DNA of 64,000 nucleotides from Undibacterium sp. CCC3.4 (GTDB taxonomy: Bacteria; Pseudomonadota; Gammaproteobacteria; Burkholderiales; Burkholderiaceae_D), in the NCBI RefSeq assembly GCF_034347425.1, contig NZ_CP133779.1:620001-684000 (forward strand), given 5' to 3'. The notes under the pieces are model-generated. The model was not told where the DNA came from. It did not search any database and saw only the letters and a list, made by a program, of their open reading frames with translations. How positions within the stretch are numbered: the first letter of the stretch is position 1; each line of letters begins with the position of its first letter. A program made the position numbers and the translations under genes. Shown here in pieces: positions 55,913 through 64,000 of this stretch.

Positions 55913-57307
55913 CTAGTGCATCCCTGTAATTTTTTGTTGTGAGTCTTTTACTGCCAGCAAATGCGCCACCACGCGTTCCATGCGCATGAAACGCGAGCCC
56001 TTGACCAATACCGTACTGTGCTCGGTGAGTCGCGCGTCGAGCGCGGCCAATAAGCTGCTCAAGTCGGAAAAATGCTGTGCGCCGGCACCGAATGAAGAGA
56101 CGCTGTGGCTGACTAATTCACCGAATAAAAACAGCGTGCCGACACCGCGTGCGCGCGCATAATCACCGATTTCGGCATGGAATAATGCGCCTTGCTGGCC
56201 GACTTCACCCATATCACCCAGTACCAGTATCGTGTCGCCACCCAGCTGTGCCAGCACATCGATGGCGGCACGAACAGAATCGGGATTAGCGTTATACGTG
56301 TCGTCGATCACGGTGGCACCACCGGCGGCGCTATGGCGCTGCAAGCGTCCCTGTACCGGACGAAAATTTTCCAAACCGCTGACGATCAGCGCGGCAGCGA
56401 TACCGATCGCCTGCGCGCAGGCGGCGGCGGCCAAGGCATTCAAAACATTGTGCTCGCCAGCGGCCTGTAATTGCACTTGCTGCGCGCTGCCGTCGATAAA
56501 TAATTCCAGCGTGCTGCCAAAACCCTGCTCAACATAGGTAGCATGTACATCGGCACCAGGCGTAAGACCGAAACTGAGCACTCGGCGTTGCCCGCCTTCG
56601 TTGGCATAAGCACGCCACAGTGCACTGAATTCATCATCGTGCGGGAACACGGCGACGCCGTGCAAAGGCAAGGCGCGGATAGCGGCACCGTTTTCTTCAG
56701 CCACGGCGCGCACGCTTTGCATAAATTCCTGGTGTTCGCGCTGGGCATTATTGACCAGCACCACGGTCGGCTTGGCACAGTCGGCCAACACGGCGATTTC
56801 ACCGGGATGATTCATACCCATCTCGATCACCGCTGCCTGATGCCGACTCTGCAAGTCCAGCAAAGTCATGGGCACGCCGATTTCATTATTGAGGTTGCCG
56901 CGCGTGGCCAAATAATGCTCAGACCCGCACGCTGCAGTGAGTATCGCAGCCAACATTTCTTTGACGGTGGTTTTACCATTGCTGCCGGTAACGCCTATCA
57001 ACGGCAAATCGAAGCGACTGCGCCAATAGTGACCGATTTCCAGCAGCGCTTGCTTGGTATCGGGAACCAGTAAAGCCGGCAAGCCAAAGCCATCCGGCAG
57101 CGCCTCGGCCACCACCGCAGCGGCACCGGTGGCGGCAGCTTGCGGCAGAAAATCATGGGCATCGAAGTGTTCGCCTCGTAAAGCCACGAACAAATTGCCG
57201 GCCGCGATACGGCGACTGTCGGTGCTGACGCCGTGCAGCGGCGTGTCAGTACCGCGGAGTTCACCTTGGCTCAGCGCTGCGAGTAATGCTTGTAGCGTAC
57301 ATTCCAT
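55913..57307 (-). CDS. murF: UDP-N-acetylmuramoyl-tripeptide--D-alanyl-D-alanine ligase
   Basis: It attaches D-Ala-D-Ala to the tripeptide precursor. 464 residues. [28 protein letters not shown] is the N-terminal UDP-binding part. [22 protein letters not shown] is the P-loop. [17 protein letters not shown] and [15 protein letters not shown] are MurF-specific. [20 protein letters not shown] and [10 protein letters not shown] lie in the C-terminal domain. Its ATG shares a base with the murE stop (TGATG). Confidence 0.97.
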   Translation of the reverse strand: MECTLQALLAALSQGELRGTDTPLHGVSTDSRRIAAGNLFVALRGEHFDAHDFLPQAAATGAAAVVAEALPDGFGLPALLVPDTKQALLEIGHYWRSRFDLPLIGVTGSNGKTTVKEMLAAILTAACGSEHYLATRGNLNNEIGVPMTLLDLQSRHQAAVIEMGMNHPGEIAVLADCAKPTVVLVNNAQREHQEFMQSVRAVAEENGAAIRALPLHGVAVFPHDDEFSALWRAYANEGGQRRVLSFGLTPGADVHATYVEQGFGSTLELFIDGSAQQVQLQAAGEHNVLNALAAAACAQAIGIAAALIVSGLENFRPVQGRLQRHSAAGGATVIDDTYNANPDSVRAAIDVLAQLGGDTILVLGDMGEVGQQGALFHAEIGDYARARGVGTLFLFGELVSHSVSSFGAGAQHFSDLSSLLAALDARLTEHSTVLVKGSRFMRMERVVAHLLAVKDSQQKITGMH

Positions 57308-58899
57308 CAGTTGCCCCGCTTCATATTGCCATTGGTGGCGATGGTCGCCAGCGCCAACGCGGCATGTTCTTCATCCGAAAACGGCGACTTCTTGCCAGCG
57401 ATTTCCTGATACGTTTCATGCCCTTTGCCGGCCAACAGCACCACATCATGGTCACCCGCATGTTTGATAGCATACAAAATCGCGTTCGCACGGTCTTCGA
57501 CGATGTGCGCTTTCAGGTCCATGCCGGCGACGATCTCGGCGATGATGCTGCTCGGTGCTTCGCTGCGCGGATTATCATTGGTCAGCACCACCTGCGCTGC
57601 CAGTTGTGCCACCTTACCCATTTGCGGGCGCTTGCCGGGATCGCGGTCGCCACCACAGCCAAACACACACCACAATTGTCCACCACGTTCCTGCGCCACC
57701 GACTGCAAAGCCAGCAAAGTTTTTTCCAGCGCATCGGGGGTATGGGCGTAATCGATGACAACCATCACATGGCCAGCAGTGCCGAGCAATTGCATGCGCC
57801 CGGCGACGGGCGGTAATTTTTCTACGATCGCCAAGGCTTTGCTAAAGCTGACACCTTTGTCCAGCAAGACCGCCAACACGGCCAGAATATTGCTGACATT
57901 GAAGCGCCCGATCAACTGGGTTTTCACCAAGCCAGTGCCAAATGGAGAATCCAGATGAAAACTGGTACCGCCATGACTGGCCTTGAGGTGACTGGCGCGC
58001 AGCAAGCTGATGTGGCTTTCAGCCGGCAGCGTCGCCGCGCCTTCGATTCGATAACCAAGCAAGCGCAGTTGCGGATTACGCGCCTGCAGATACGGCACCA
58101 AGCCAGCGCCGAAGGGATCGTCGAGATTGAGCACGGCCGCTGCCAGCTCAGGTGCATCGAACAACTGTCGTTTGGCCGCGCCATACGCGACCATATCGCC
58201 GTGATAATCGAGATGATCGCGAGTCAGATTGGTGAAGACGGCGACATCGATATGTAAGCCGGCCAAGCGCGCTTCGGCCAAACCGATGGAAGAAGCCTCG
58301 ATCGCCAGCGCTTCTGCACCTTGTGCGCGCAAACTGACCAAGCTGCGTTGCAAGCTGATCGCGTCCGGGGTGGTGTAACCGGTTTCAGTAAAACTGCCGG
58401 CCAAGCCGTTTTTATACAGCCCATGACCGAGCGTACCGATGACGGCGCTGTCGCATTTCGCCAGCGACAAGGCTTTCGCCAACCATTGCGTGCATGAGGT
58501 TTTACCATTGGTACCGGTCACCGCGACGCTGTACAGCGGCGCAGCGGGCGCAGCGTACCAAGTGCTGGCGATGGTGCCGGCTTGCGCCAGCAAACCCGAC
58601 ACCGCTAAATGCGGCAGCGTGAGGCGACCATCCCACTCGAAATCTTCGGCTTCATACACCACGGCAGCAGCACCAGCGATGATGGCCGCCTCAATGTAAG
58701 CGCGACCATCGCCGTGCGGCGTGCGCAGTGCGAAAAACACATCGCCGCGAGCGATCTGGCGAGAATTGGCGCTCAGTTGTGCGGCCGGAGCACGCTCCCT
58801 GAGCCAATTGATAATTGCATCCATGCTTGGTGTTCCTGCTGCCAGGGCGGCGCTTGCGCGCTCGGCGATATGGCGAATTGGGTTTGCTCGGTTCATCAC
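57307..58899 (-). CDS. murE: UDP-N-acetylmuramoyl-dipeptide--meso-diaminopimelate ligase
   Basis: 530 residues. NSRQIARGDVFFALRTPHGDGRAYIEAAI is the UDP-binding part. SVAVTGTNGKTSCTQWLAKAL is the P-loop; the common Thr-Thr is Thr-Ser here. FTNLTRDHLDYHGDMVAYGAAK holds the carbamylated-Lys region. LTNDNPRSEAPSSIIAEI contains the DNPR motif that selects meso-DAP rather than lysine, so the wall is DAP-type. Overlaps ftsI by 4 nt. Confidence 0.97.
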   Translation of the reverse strand: MMNRANPIRHIAERASAALAAGTPSMDAIINWLRERAPAAQLSANSRQIARGDVFFALRTPHGDGRAYIEAAIIAGAAAVVYEAEDFEWDGRLTLPHLAVSGLLAQAGTIASTWYAAPAAPLYSVAVTGTNGKTSCTQWLAKALSLAKCDSAVIGTLGHGLYKNGLAGSFTETGYTTPDAISLQRSLVSLRAQGAEALAIEASSIGLAEARLAGLHIDVAVFTNLTRDHLDYHGDMVAYGAAKRQLFDAPELAAAVLNLDDPFGAGLVPYLQARNPQLRLLGYRIEGAATLPAESHISLLRASHLKASHGGTSFHLDSPFGTGLVKTQLIGRFNVSNILAVLAVLLDKGVSFSKALAIVEKLPPVAGRMQLLGTAGHVMVVIDYAHTPDALEKTLLALQSVAQERGGQLWCVFGCGGDRDPGKRPQMGKVAQLAAQVVLTNDNPRSEAPSSIIAEIVAGMDLKAHIVEDRANAILYAIKHAGDHDVVLLAGKGHETYQEIAGKKSPFSDEEHAALALATIATNGNMKRGN

Positions 58900-60659
58900 A
58901 TACTCTCCTGGACACTGTTGTCAGGAATGATGCTGGTGACGGAGGAATCGGGGGCGACGTTCATCGAACGCAGTACATTGGCGGTAATGGCGGCAAACAC
59001 CGGGGCGGCGACGATACCGCCGTAATAACCACCGGCGCTAGGCTCATCAATCATCACCGCGACAATCACGCGTGGGTGAGAAACCGGGGCAAAGCCGACA
59101 AAGTCACCGATATATTTATTCACATAGCGGCCGCCTTCAATCTTGTGTGCGGTACCGGTTTTACCGGCGACACGATAGCCGGCCACCCGCGCTTGCGTGG
59201 CCGTGCCGCCTGGCTCCGTGACGGACTCCATCATGCTGCGCAATTGCAGTGCGGTTTTTTCGGAAATCACGCGCTGACCTTTCGGCGCTTCGTGGGCTTT
59301 GCGAAAAGTCAGCGGAATGATGTCACCGTTACGGGCAAAAATCATATACGCGCGGGCAATTTGCAACAGCGATACCGAAATACCGTGGCCATAACTCATG
59401 GTGGCTTGCTCGATGGGACGCCAGTTTTTATAATTTCGTAAACGCCCGGCGACAGCACCGGGGAAACCGAATTTCGGCTGCTGACCGAAGCCGACATTGG
59501 TAAACATTTCCCACATTTCTTGCGGCGGCATTTGCATGGCAATTTTCACGGTGCCGATGTTCGATGACTTCTGTATTACTTGGGCCACAGTCAATGCCGC
59601 CATCTTGTGCGCATCATGAATCACGGCCGGACCGATCGACATATACCCTGGCGCAGTTTGAAACACCGTCTCCGGCGTGACGCGCCCGGTTTCAAGTGCG
59701 AGTGCGACCGTAAACGGCTTCATCGTCGAGCCCGGCTCAAAGGTATCGGTCAGCACGCGGTTGCGTAATTGTGCGCCGGTCAGCACCGAGCGGTCATTCG
59801 GGTTATATGCCGGCAAGTTCACCAGCGCCAGCACTTCACCGGTCTGCACATCGAGCACCACGGCAGCACCGGCCTTGGCTTTGTGTTTTTCCACTGCATC
59901 TTTGAGGTGGGTAAACGCGATATATTGTATTTTGCTGTCGATCGACAGATCCAGATCATGGCCGTCATGCGGCTCTTTCACGGCCCGAATATCTTCGACG
60001 ATGCGCCCGAGCCGGTCTTTGATCACGCGCCGACTGCCAGTTTTACCGGCCAAATCTTTTTCCGAAGCCAGCTCTATACCTTCTTGGCCGACATCTTCGA
60101 CATTGGTAAATCCGACCACATGGGCCATGATTTCCCCTTCGGGATAAAAGCGCTTGTATTCCTTGCGCGTATCGATGCCGACGATGCCGAGCGCCTGAAT
60201 TTTATCGGAAATTTCCGGCTCAACCTGGCGTTTCAAGTAAACGAATTGACGATCAGAATCCAATTTTTTGCGCAATTCGGCTTCAGTCATCGACAACAAA
60301 ACGGCCAATTGTTGCAGCTTTTCTTTGGGCGCATCGAGCACATCGTCGGGAATCGCCCAGATCGCTTTCACCGGCACCGAGGAAGCCAACACCTCGCCAT
60401 TGCGATCGGTAATTTTGCCGCGCGTAGCCGGCAATTCCAGTGTGCGCGCGTAGCGACTGGCACCCTGCTTTTGTAAGAATTCGGTGGTAATGCCCTGCAA
60501 ATACAGTGCGCGTGCGATCAGCGCCAAAAAGGCACCGAATAATAAAAACAGTACCAAGCGCGAACGCCAGCTTGGCAATTTCACATCCAGCACCGGACTG
60601 CTGGAAAACGCCACACCACGTGAGGCAGCATTGCGGGAACCCTTGGTGGTGCGACTCAT
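58896..60659 (-). CDS. ftsI: Septal peptidoglycan transpeptidase (PBP3)
   Basis: The crosslinking enzyme of the septum. 587 residues. One N-terminal membrane helix (RLVLFLLFGAFLALIARALYL). A dimerisation domain includes TRGKITDRNGEVLASSVPVKAIWAIP. The transpeptidase domain has active-site Ser in DTFEPGSTMKPFTVAL (SxxK), the SxN motif SSNIG and KTG in VAGKTGTAHKIEGG. It lies between ftsL and murE with 4-nt overlaps on both sides. Confidence 0.98.
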   Translation of the reverse strand: MSRTTKGSRNAASRGVAFSSSPVLDVKLPSWRSRLVLFLLFGAFLALIARALYLQGITTEFLQKQGASRYARTLELPATRGKITDRNGEVLASSVPVKAIWAIPDDVLDAPKEKLQQLAVLLSMTEAELRKKLDSDRQFVYLKRQVEPEISDKIQALGIVGIDTRKEYKRFYPEGEIMAHVVGFTNVEDVGQEGIELASEKDLAGKTGSRRVIKDRLGRIVEDIRAVKEPHDGHDLDLSIDSKIQYIAFTHLKDAVEKHKAKAGAAVVLDVQTGEVLALVNLPAYNPNDRSVLTGAQLRNRVLTDTFEPGSTMKPFTVALALETGRVTPETVFQTAPGYMSIGPAVIHDAHKMAALTVAQVIQKSSNIGTVKIAMQMPPQEMWEMFTNVGFGQQPKFGFPGAVAGRLRNYKNWRPIEQATMSYGHGISVSLLQIARAYMIFARNGDIIPLTFRKAHEAPKGQRVISEKTALQLRSMMESVTEPGGTATQARVAGYRVAGKTGTAHKIEGGRYVNKYIGDFVGFAPVSHPRVIVAVMIDEPSAGGYYGGIVAAPVFAAITANVLRSMNVAPDSSVTSIIPDNSVQESM

Positions 60660-60931
60660 TTCAACTCCACCGCTTTAAGGTATTGAGTGCGGTCGGGACT
60701 GACCACCACCATATTCAAGTGTTTACTGGCAGTTTCTTCGATACGCGCATGCTTGCCGTAAGTCGATTGATCGAGCCGTAATTGCGTCCACTGCAATTCA
60801 TATTGTTTGCTCAAACTTTGCTCGCGTTCGAGTTCGATAAACAGGCGACGTGCCTGATACTGTGCGTTTATCAAAGACAAAGCACAGGCAATCAAACATA
60901 TCGCGAGAAAGATATTGATGCGGTTAGTCAT
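60656..60931 (-). CDS. ftsL: Cell division protein FtsL
   Basis: A small bitopic divisome protein that forms the FtsQLB complex. 91 residues from ATG 60931, one base after the rsmH stop. INIFLAICLIACALSLINAQYQARRLFIELEREQSLSKQYELQWTQLRLDQSTYGKHARIEETASKHLNM shows one membrane helix and then a leucine-zipper-like coiled coil. YQARRLF and the W/L-rich QLQLEQ-like block are typical. An upstream start at 60982 overlaps rsmH and lacks support. Confidence 0.95.
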   Translation of the reverse strand: MTNRINIFLAICLIACALSLINAQYQARRLFIELEREQSLSKQYELQWTQLRLDQSTYGKHARIEETASKHLNMVVVSPDRTQYLKAVELK

Positions 60932-60932
60932 G

Positions 60933-61886
60933 TCATCCCTCGGGCAGACGCTCGGCCACACGCAAAATCGCGGAACGAGCACGCGGATTGCCTGCCACTT
61001 CCTGCTCTGAGGGTTTGACCCGATTAATCAGACGCATCTCCGGCTGCGGCAAATCGGCATGACGGATAGGCAGACGTCGATCGGGCTGCTCAAGCTTCAC
61101 CTTGGAAGCAAAAAACTGTTTGACGATACGGTCTTCGAGCGAATGAAAGCTGATCACCGACATGCGGCCATGCGCAGATAAGGCCGCATACGCTCCCGCC
61201 AGACCTACTTCGAGATCTTCCAACTCTTTATTGACGAAAATCCGTATAGCTTGAAAGGTACGCGTTGCCGGGTCCTTGCCCTTCTCGCGAGTTTTGACGG
61301 CGTGTGCGATGAGTTCTGCAAGCTGTCGGGTTCCAATGATGGCATCCGTCGCCCTGCGAGCAACAATCGCCTTTGCAATCTGAAAAGCAAACCGTTCTTC
61401 CCCATAATTCTTGATAACCTCCTTAATTTTTTCTTCCTCCTCGTGTGCCAACCATTCGGCTGCCGAGATGCCGCGCGTGGTGTCCATACGCATGTCGAGC
61501 GGACCATCGCCGCGAAAACTGAAACCGCGGGCGGCGTCATCGACTTGAGGCGAAGAAATACCTAAATCCATTAAAACCCCATCCACCTGAGTTACGCCGA
61601 GTTCTTCGAGCGCTGCCGTAATCGTGGCAAAACTATCATGCACGATATGAAACCGTGGATCGCTGATCTCACGGGCACTGGCGATGGCTTGGGTATCCTT
61701 GTCAAACGCAATCAAACGCCCCTTGGGGCCGAGTTGCTGCAAAATCAGGCGGCTATGGCCGCCGCGGCCGAACGTGCCATCGATATACACGCCATCGGCG
61801 CGCACACCGGCAATACCGAGCGCATCGACGGCTTCGTGCAAGAGCACGGTGGTGTGCGTATATTCTGTCGCTACTGGGTTAGTCAT
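60933..61886 (-). CDS. rsmH: 16S rRNA (cytosine(1402)-N(4))-methyltransferase
   Basis: RsmH methylates C1402 of 16S rRNA in the decoding centre. 317 residues. [15 protein letters not shown] starts the family pattern. [16 protein letters not shown] is the SAM motif. [40 protein letters not shown] carries motif IV and the family hallmark. [16 protein letters not shown] and [15 protein letters not shown] end the protein. Located between mraZ and ftsL. Confidence 0.97.
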   Translation of the reverse strand: MTNPVATEYTHTTVLLHEAVDALGIAGVRADGVYIDGTFGRGGHSRLILQQLGPKGRLIAFDKDTQAIASAREISDPRFHIVHDSFATITAALEELGVTQVDGVLMDLGISSPQVDDAARGFSFRGDGPLDMRMDTTRGISAAEWLAHEEEEKIKEVIKNYGEERFAFQIAKAIVARRATDAIIGTRQLAELIAHAVKTREKGKDPATRTFQAIRIFVNKELEDLEVGLAGAYAALSAHGRMSVISFHSLEDRIVKQFFASKVKLEQPDRRLPIRHADLPQPEMRLINRVKPSEQEVAGNPRARSAILRVAERLPEG

Positions 61887-61895
61887 TACTCGCGA

Positions 61896-62324
61896 TCAGA
61901 AAGAAAAATTGTTTAACACATCGGGGGCACCGGCGGCCTTGGCATTGGCTTCGTTCTCTGCCAAGCGGGCGATGTCCCAGATTTCGAAATGGCTGCCCAT
62001 GCCTAAAAGCATAATGTCGCGCGCAATCCCGGCGGCGGCACGCAATTCTGGAGCAAGCAAAATGCGGCCCGCGCTGTCGAGCTCTACATCAAAGGCATTG
62101 CCTAGAAAAATACGTTTCCAGTCGCGCGCTTGAATCGGCCAAGCGGCGATCTGCTCACGATGGGATTCCCAAGTCGGGCGCGGAAACAGCAACAGGCAAC
62201 CATCCGGATGTCTGGTGACAGTGAGCCGGCCCTGGAACTGTTCGCTCAGGGCATCACGATGACGGGCAGGAACAGACATCCTGCCTTTCGCATCGAGATT
62301 GAGTGCGGATGGACCCTGAAACAC
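61896..62324 (-). CDS. mraZ: Transcriptional regulator MraZ
   Basis: An AbrB-fold DNA-binding protein that represses its own dcw operon by binding TGGGN direct repeats. 142 residues from GTG 62324, which has AAAGGT upstream and matches the family start (V/M)[25 protein letters not shown]. The second repeat is [23 protein letters not shown], giving the two SpoVT/AbrB domains. A longer reading from 62402 would cover the operator region and is rejected. First gene of the cluster. Confidence 0.95.
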   Translation of the reverse strand: MFQGPSALNLDAKGRMSVPARHRDALSEQFQGRLTVTRHPDGCLLLFPRPTWESHREQIAAWPIQARDWKRIFLGNAFDVELDSAGRILLAPELRAAAGIARDIMLLGMGSHFEIWDIARLAENEANAKAAGAPDVLNNFSF

Positions 62325-62394
62325 GCTTGTACCTTTAACTTGGATTGAATGGAAATGAAGACAGTGGTGACAATAAACTAAAATCAGCGTTTCA

Positions 62395-62429
62395 TCCCAC
62401 AAAATTACACTTTTTCACACTGTTTCCCA
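62395..62429 (-). promoter_or_regulatory. MraZ operator: four 5-bp boxes at 10-bp spacing
   Basis: Read on the minus strand the order is TGGGA (62425-62429), TGTGA (62415-62419), TGTAA (62405-62409) and TGGGA (62395-62399), each separated by 5 bp. The outer two match the TGGGN MraZ box exactly; the inner two are diverged. They sit directly downstream of the promoter and 70 bp before the mraZ start. Confidence 0.82.
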
Positions 62430-62457
62430 CTTTAGAGGATCACTTGCGCATGGTCAA
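62429..62457 (-). promoter_or_regulatory. Promoter of the dcw cluster
   Basis: On the minus strand TTGACC (62457-62452) and TAAAGT (62434-62429) are exactly 17 bp apart. Transcription would start inside the MraZ boxes, which suits repression by MraZ. The leader to mraZ would be about 100 nt. Confidence 0.65.
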
Positions 62458-62750
62458 GTTAAATTACCAGCAAAAAAAGAATTTCTTTAATGAAGTCAAT
62501 GACTTAGCGCAACTGTTCAAAATCGAAGCTTGTAAAATAGTCCAATAAATGAACGACTTACGAAACTCTGTGAATGTGGCTTATCAGATTAATGCATGTA
62601 AAGTGGGCATAGTGGGCGCAAAAAAAATATGCAACATCGTGCAACCGTGCTCATATCAGTAGCAAGATGTATTTAAGTGCGCGCAAGCTAGCGGAAGCAA
62701 GGCAACAGCCGAAGCTTTCCATAAGGAAGCATGGCAGGCGGCCGAAAGAC
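62458..62750. other. Intergenic region between the dcw promoter and the GGDEF-EAL gene
   Basis: AT-rich near the promoter, including an AAAGAATTTCTTT palindrome near 62480. No gene or terminator with a U-run is supported. An ORF starting at 62451 on the plus strand has no ribosome site and no family features. Confidence 0.5.
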
Positions 62751-64000
62751 TCACCCGACCGCGATGGTCTGAGCGATCAGCAATTGTTGAAATTCTTTGG
62801 CAGGAATGGCTTTGCTAAAATAAAAGCCTTGGTATTCATCGCAGTTAAATTTCTGCAAAGTTTCCAATTGAGCAATATCATCAACCCCTTCGGCAATGAC
62901 TTTCAAGCCCAAGGTGTGGGCCATCGCCACAATCGCCAGCACGATGGCCGTGTCATTCGGGTCGTGCGGAATATCTTTGATGAACGAGCGATCCACTTTG
63001 ACGCTGTCGACCGGAAAGCGTTTCAGATACGCCAAGGAAGAATACCCAGTGCCAAAATCATCGATGGATAAGGTGAAACCGGCCGCCTTGAAGCCATCCA
63101 TGAGCACGATCGCCTGTTCGCGATTATGCATGACCATGCTTTCGGTAATTTCAAATTCTATGGCATTGGCCGGCACGCGCCAAAAATCGACCACGCCTTG
63201 AATTTCTTCGAGTAACTGTATGTCATTGAACTGCGAACCGGATAAGTTGATGGCAATCCGGCCGAAACGCTTATCAAGTTGCCGAAAACTCAAGACATCG
63301 CGACAGGCGATATCGAGCACCAGCATGCCCAAACGTGCAATCAGGCCGGCTTCTTCGGCCAGCATGATGAAATCATTCGGATACAAAATGCCACGCTCAG
63401 GGTGATTCCAACGCACCAGCGCTTCGGCTCCAACGATCAAACCGCTGGCCACATCCACCTTGGGTTGGTAATAAACAAGGAATTCGCGCCGCTCCAAGGC
63501 TTTACGCAGACGCGCCTCGAACGCCAAGCGCTCGACGGTATGCGTATTCATTTCCGAAGCATAGAACTGATAATTGTCCTTGCCCTTATTTTTCGCGCGG
63601 TACATCGCGATATCCGCATTCTTAAGCAAGGTCTGAGCATCGCGACCGTCATTCGGAAACGTGGCAATACCGATACTGGCACTGAGCTGGCACTCTTGCC
63701 CGTAAATTTCAAACGGTTGCGCCGCTTCGAACAGCAATTTATCGGCGATGTCGCCGAGATCACGCGGCTCATTGAATTGATCAATCAACAAGATGAATTC
63801 ATCACCGCCAACCCGCGCGATGATGTCCGATTCGCGCAAAGTGCGGCGGAAGCGCTGTGCCACGCTGGCGAGCACCTTGTCGCCTTCATCATGACCAAAG
63901 GTATCGTTGATATTCTTAAAACGATCAAGATCAAGAAACAATACCGCCAGACGACTGCGCTTGCGCTCGGCCAAGGACAAGGCCTTGGCCAGATGTTGAT
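62751..64000 (-). CDS. GGDEF-EAL cyclic-di-GMP protein, C-terminal part (runs off the window)
   Basis: At least 415 residues are visible and the frame stays open to the edge, reading QHLAKALSLAERKRS before the GGDEF domain. The diguanylate cyclase domain has LFLDLDRFKNINDTFGHDEGDKVL and an intact ARVGGDEFILLID. The phosphodiesterase domain has YYQPKVDVASGLIVGAEALVRWNHPERG, with EAL intact, then FEITESMVM, IDDFGTGYSSLAYLKRFPVDSVKVDRSFI and AEGVDD. Both motifs are complete, so it could make or break cyclic-di-GMP. A sensory domain such as PAS is probably encoded beyond the edge. It is not part of the dcw cluster. Confidence 0.95.
   Translation of the reverse strand, partial: QHLAKALSLAERKRSRLAVLFLDLDRFKNINDTFGHDEGDKVLASVAQRFRRTLRESDIIARVGGDEFILLIDQFNEPRDLGDIADKLLFEAAQPFEIYGQECQLSASIGIATFPNDGRDAQTLLKNADIAMYRAKNKGKDNYQFYASEMNTHTVERLAFEARLRKALERREFLVYYQPKVDVASGLIVGAEALVRWNHPERGILYPNDFIMLAEEAGLIARLGMLVLDIACRDVLSFRQLDKRFGRIAINLSGSQFNDIQLLEEIQGVVDFWRVPANAIEFEITESMVMHNREQAIVLMDGFKAAGFTLSIDDFGTGYSSLAYLKRFPVDSVKVDRSFIKDIPHDPNDTAIVLAIVAMAHTLGLKVIAEGVDDIAQLETLQKFNCDEYQGFYFSKAIPAKEFQQLLIAQTIAVG

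Noticed and set aside
62451..62653. Small open frame beside the dcw promoter
   Set aside because: It begins in the -35 box on the opposite strand and has no ribosome site or homology pattern.

Overview
The window is chromosomal DNA from a betaproteobacterium of the order Burkholderiales, most likely an Oxalobacteraceae-type organism (Undibacterium/Herminiimonas/Janthinobacterium-like). The genus is my inference. The grounds are the complete division and cell wall (dcw) cluster ending ftsQ-ftsA-ftsZ with peroxiredoxin and lpxC downstream, the rnb-tonB-aroE-mtgA block, the accB-accC-prmA-zinc ribbon protein order, and a lipase with its own foldase. No rRNA, tRNA, CRISPR array or transposase gene was recognised.

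Layout. 1-6.8 kb (minus strand): peptidoglycan recycling ligase mpl, a YqiA-like esterase, ubiC, an RNB ribonuclease, tonB, aroE and the start of mtgA. 6.9-12.6 kb (plus): a nucleotidyltransferase-like protein, a TlpA thioredoxin, aroQ, accB, accC, prmA and a zinc-ribbon membrane protein carrying a 9-bp tandem repeat. 12.7-20.8 kb (plus): one nucleoside uptake and salvage operon behind a LacI-type palindrome: ribokinase, BMP-type binding protein, duplicated ATPase, two permeases, nucleoside hydrolase, a 2-oxoglutarate/Fe(II) oxygenase and cytidine deaminase. 20.8-22.2 kb: a small accessory island with a MITE-like element, a HigBA-type toxin-antitoxin pair and a 167-bp foldback element. 22.2-33.5 kb: metabolic and transport genes (lactate permease, dienelactone hydrolase, ZIP transporter, sulfurtransferase, EamA exporter, Rieske oxygenase, lipase plus foldase, DUF1631 protein). 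33.8-38.5 kb: xseB-ispA-dxs and a chemoreceptor. 38.7-39.8 kb: a second, inverted copy of the MITE-like element beside an AbiEii-like nucleotidyltransferase with a 68-residue partner. 39.9-45.0 kb: lpxC, peroxiredoxin, then a plus-strand pair (RCC1-like repeat lipoprotein and subtilisin-like protease) set between peroxiredoxin and ftsZ. 45.1-62.5 kb: the full dcw cluster on the minus strand, mraZ to ftsZ, driven by a promoter followed by four MraZ-type boxes. The right edge holds a truncated GGDEF-EAL protein.

How the genes work together. The dcw cluster with mpl, mtgA and ddlB makes and recycles the DAP-type cell wall and builds the divisome. The nucleoside operon can import a nucleoside, deaminate cytidine, split off the base and phosphorylate the ribose; its embedded oxygenase is the part not explained by standard salvage. 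The lipase and foldase form a secreted enzyme system with a terminator-like hairpin in its leader.

Most noteworthy observations: a 53-nt near-perfect palindrome between ftsA and ftsZ whose mismatches all become G.U wobbles in the ftsZ-sense RNA; the oxygenase inside the nucleoside operon; the paired MITE-like copies, each abutting a toxin-type module; the foldback element; the AbiEii-like toxin with a tiny partner; and the protease/propeller pair beside ftsZ. No wholly new multi-gene system can be claimed from sequence alone.
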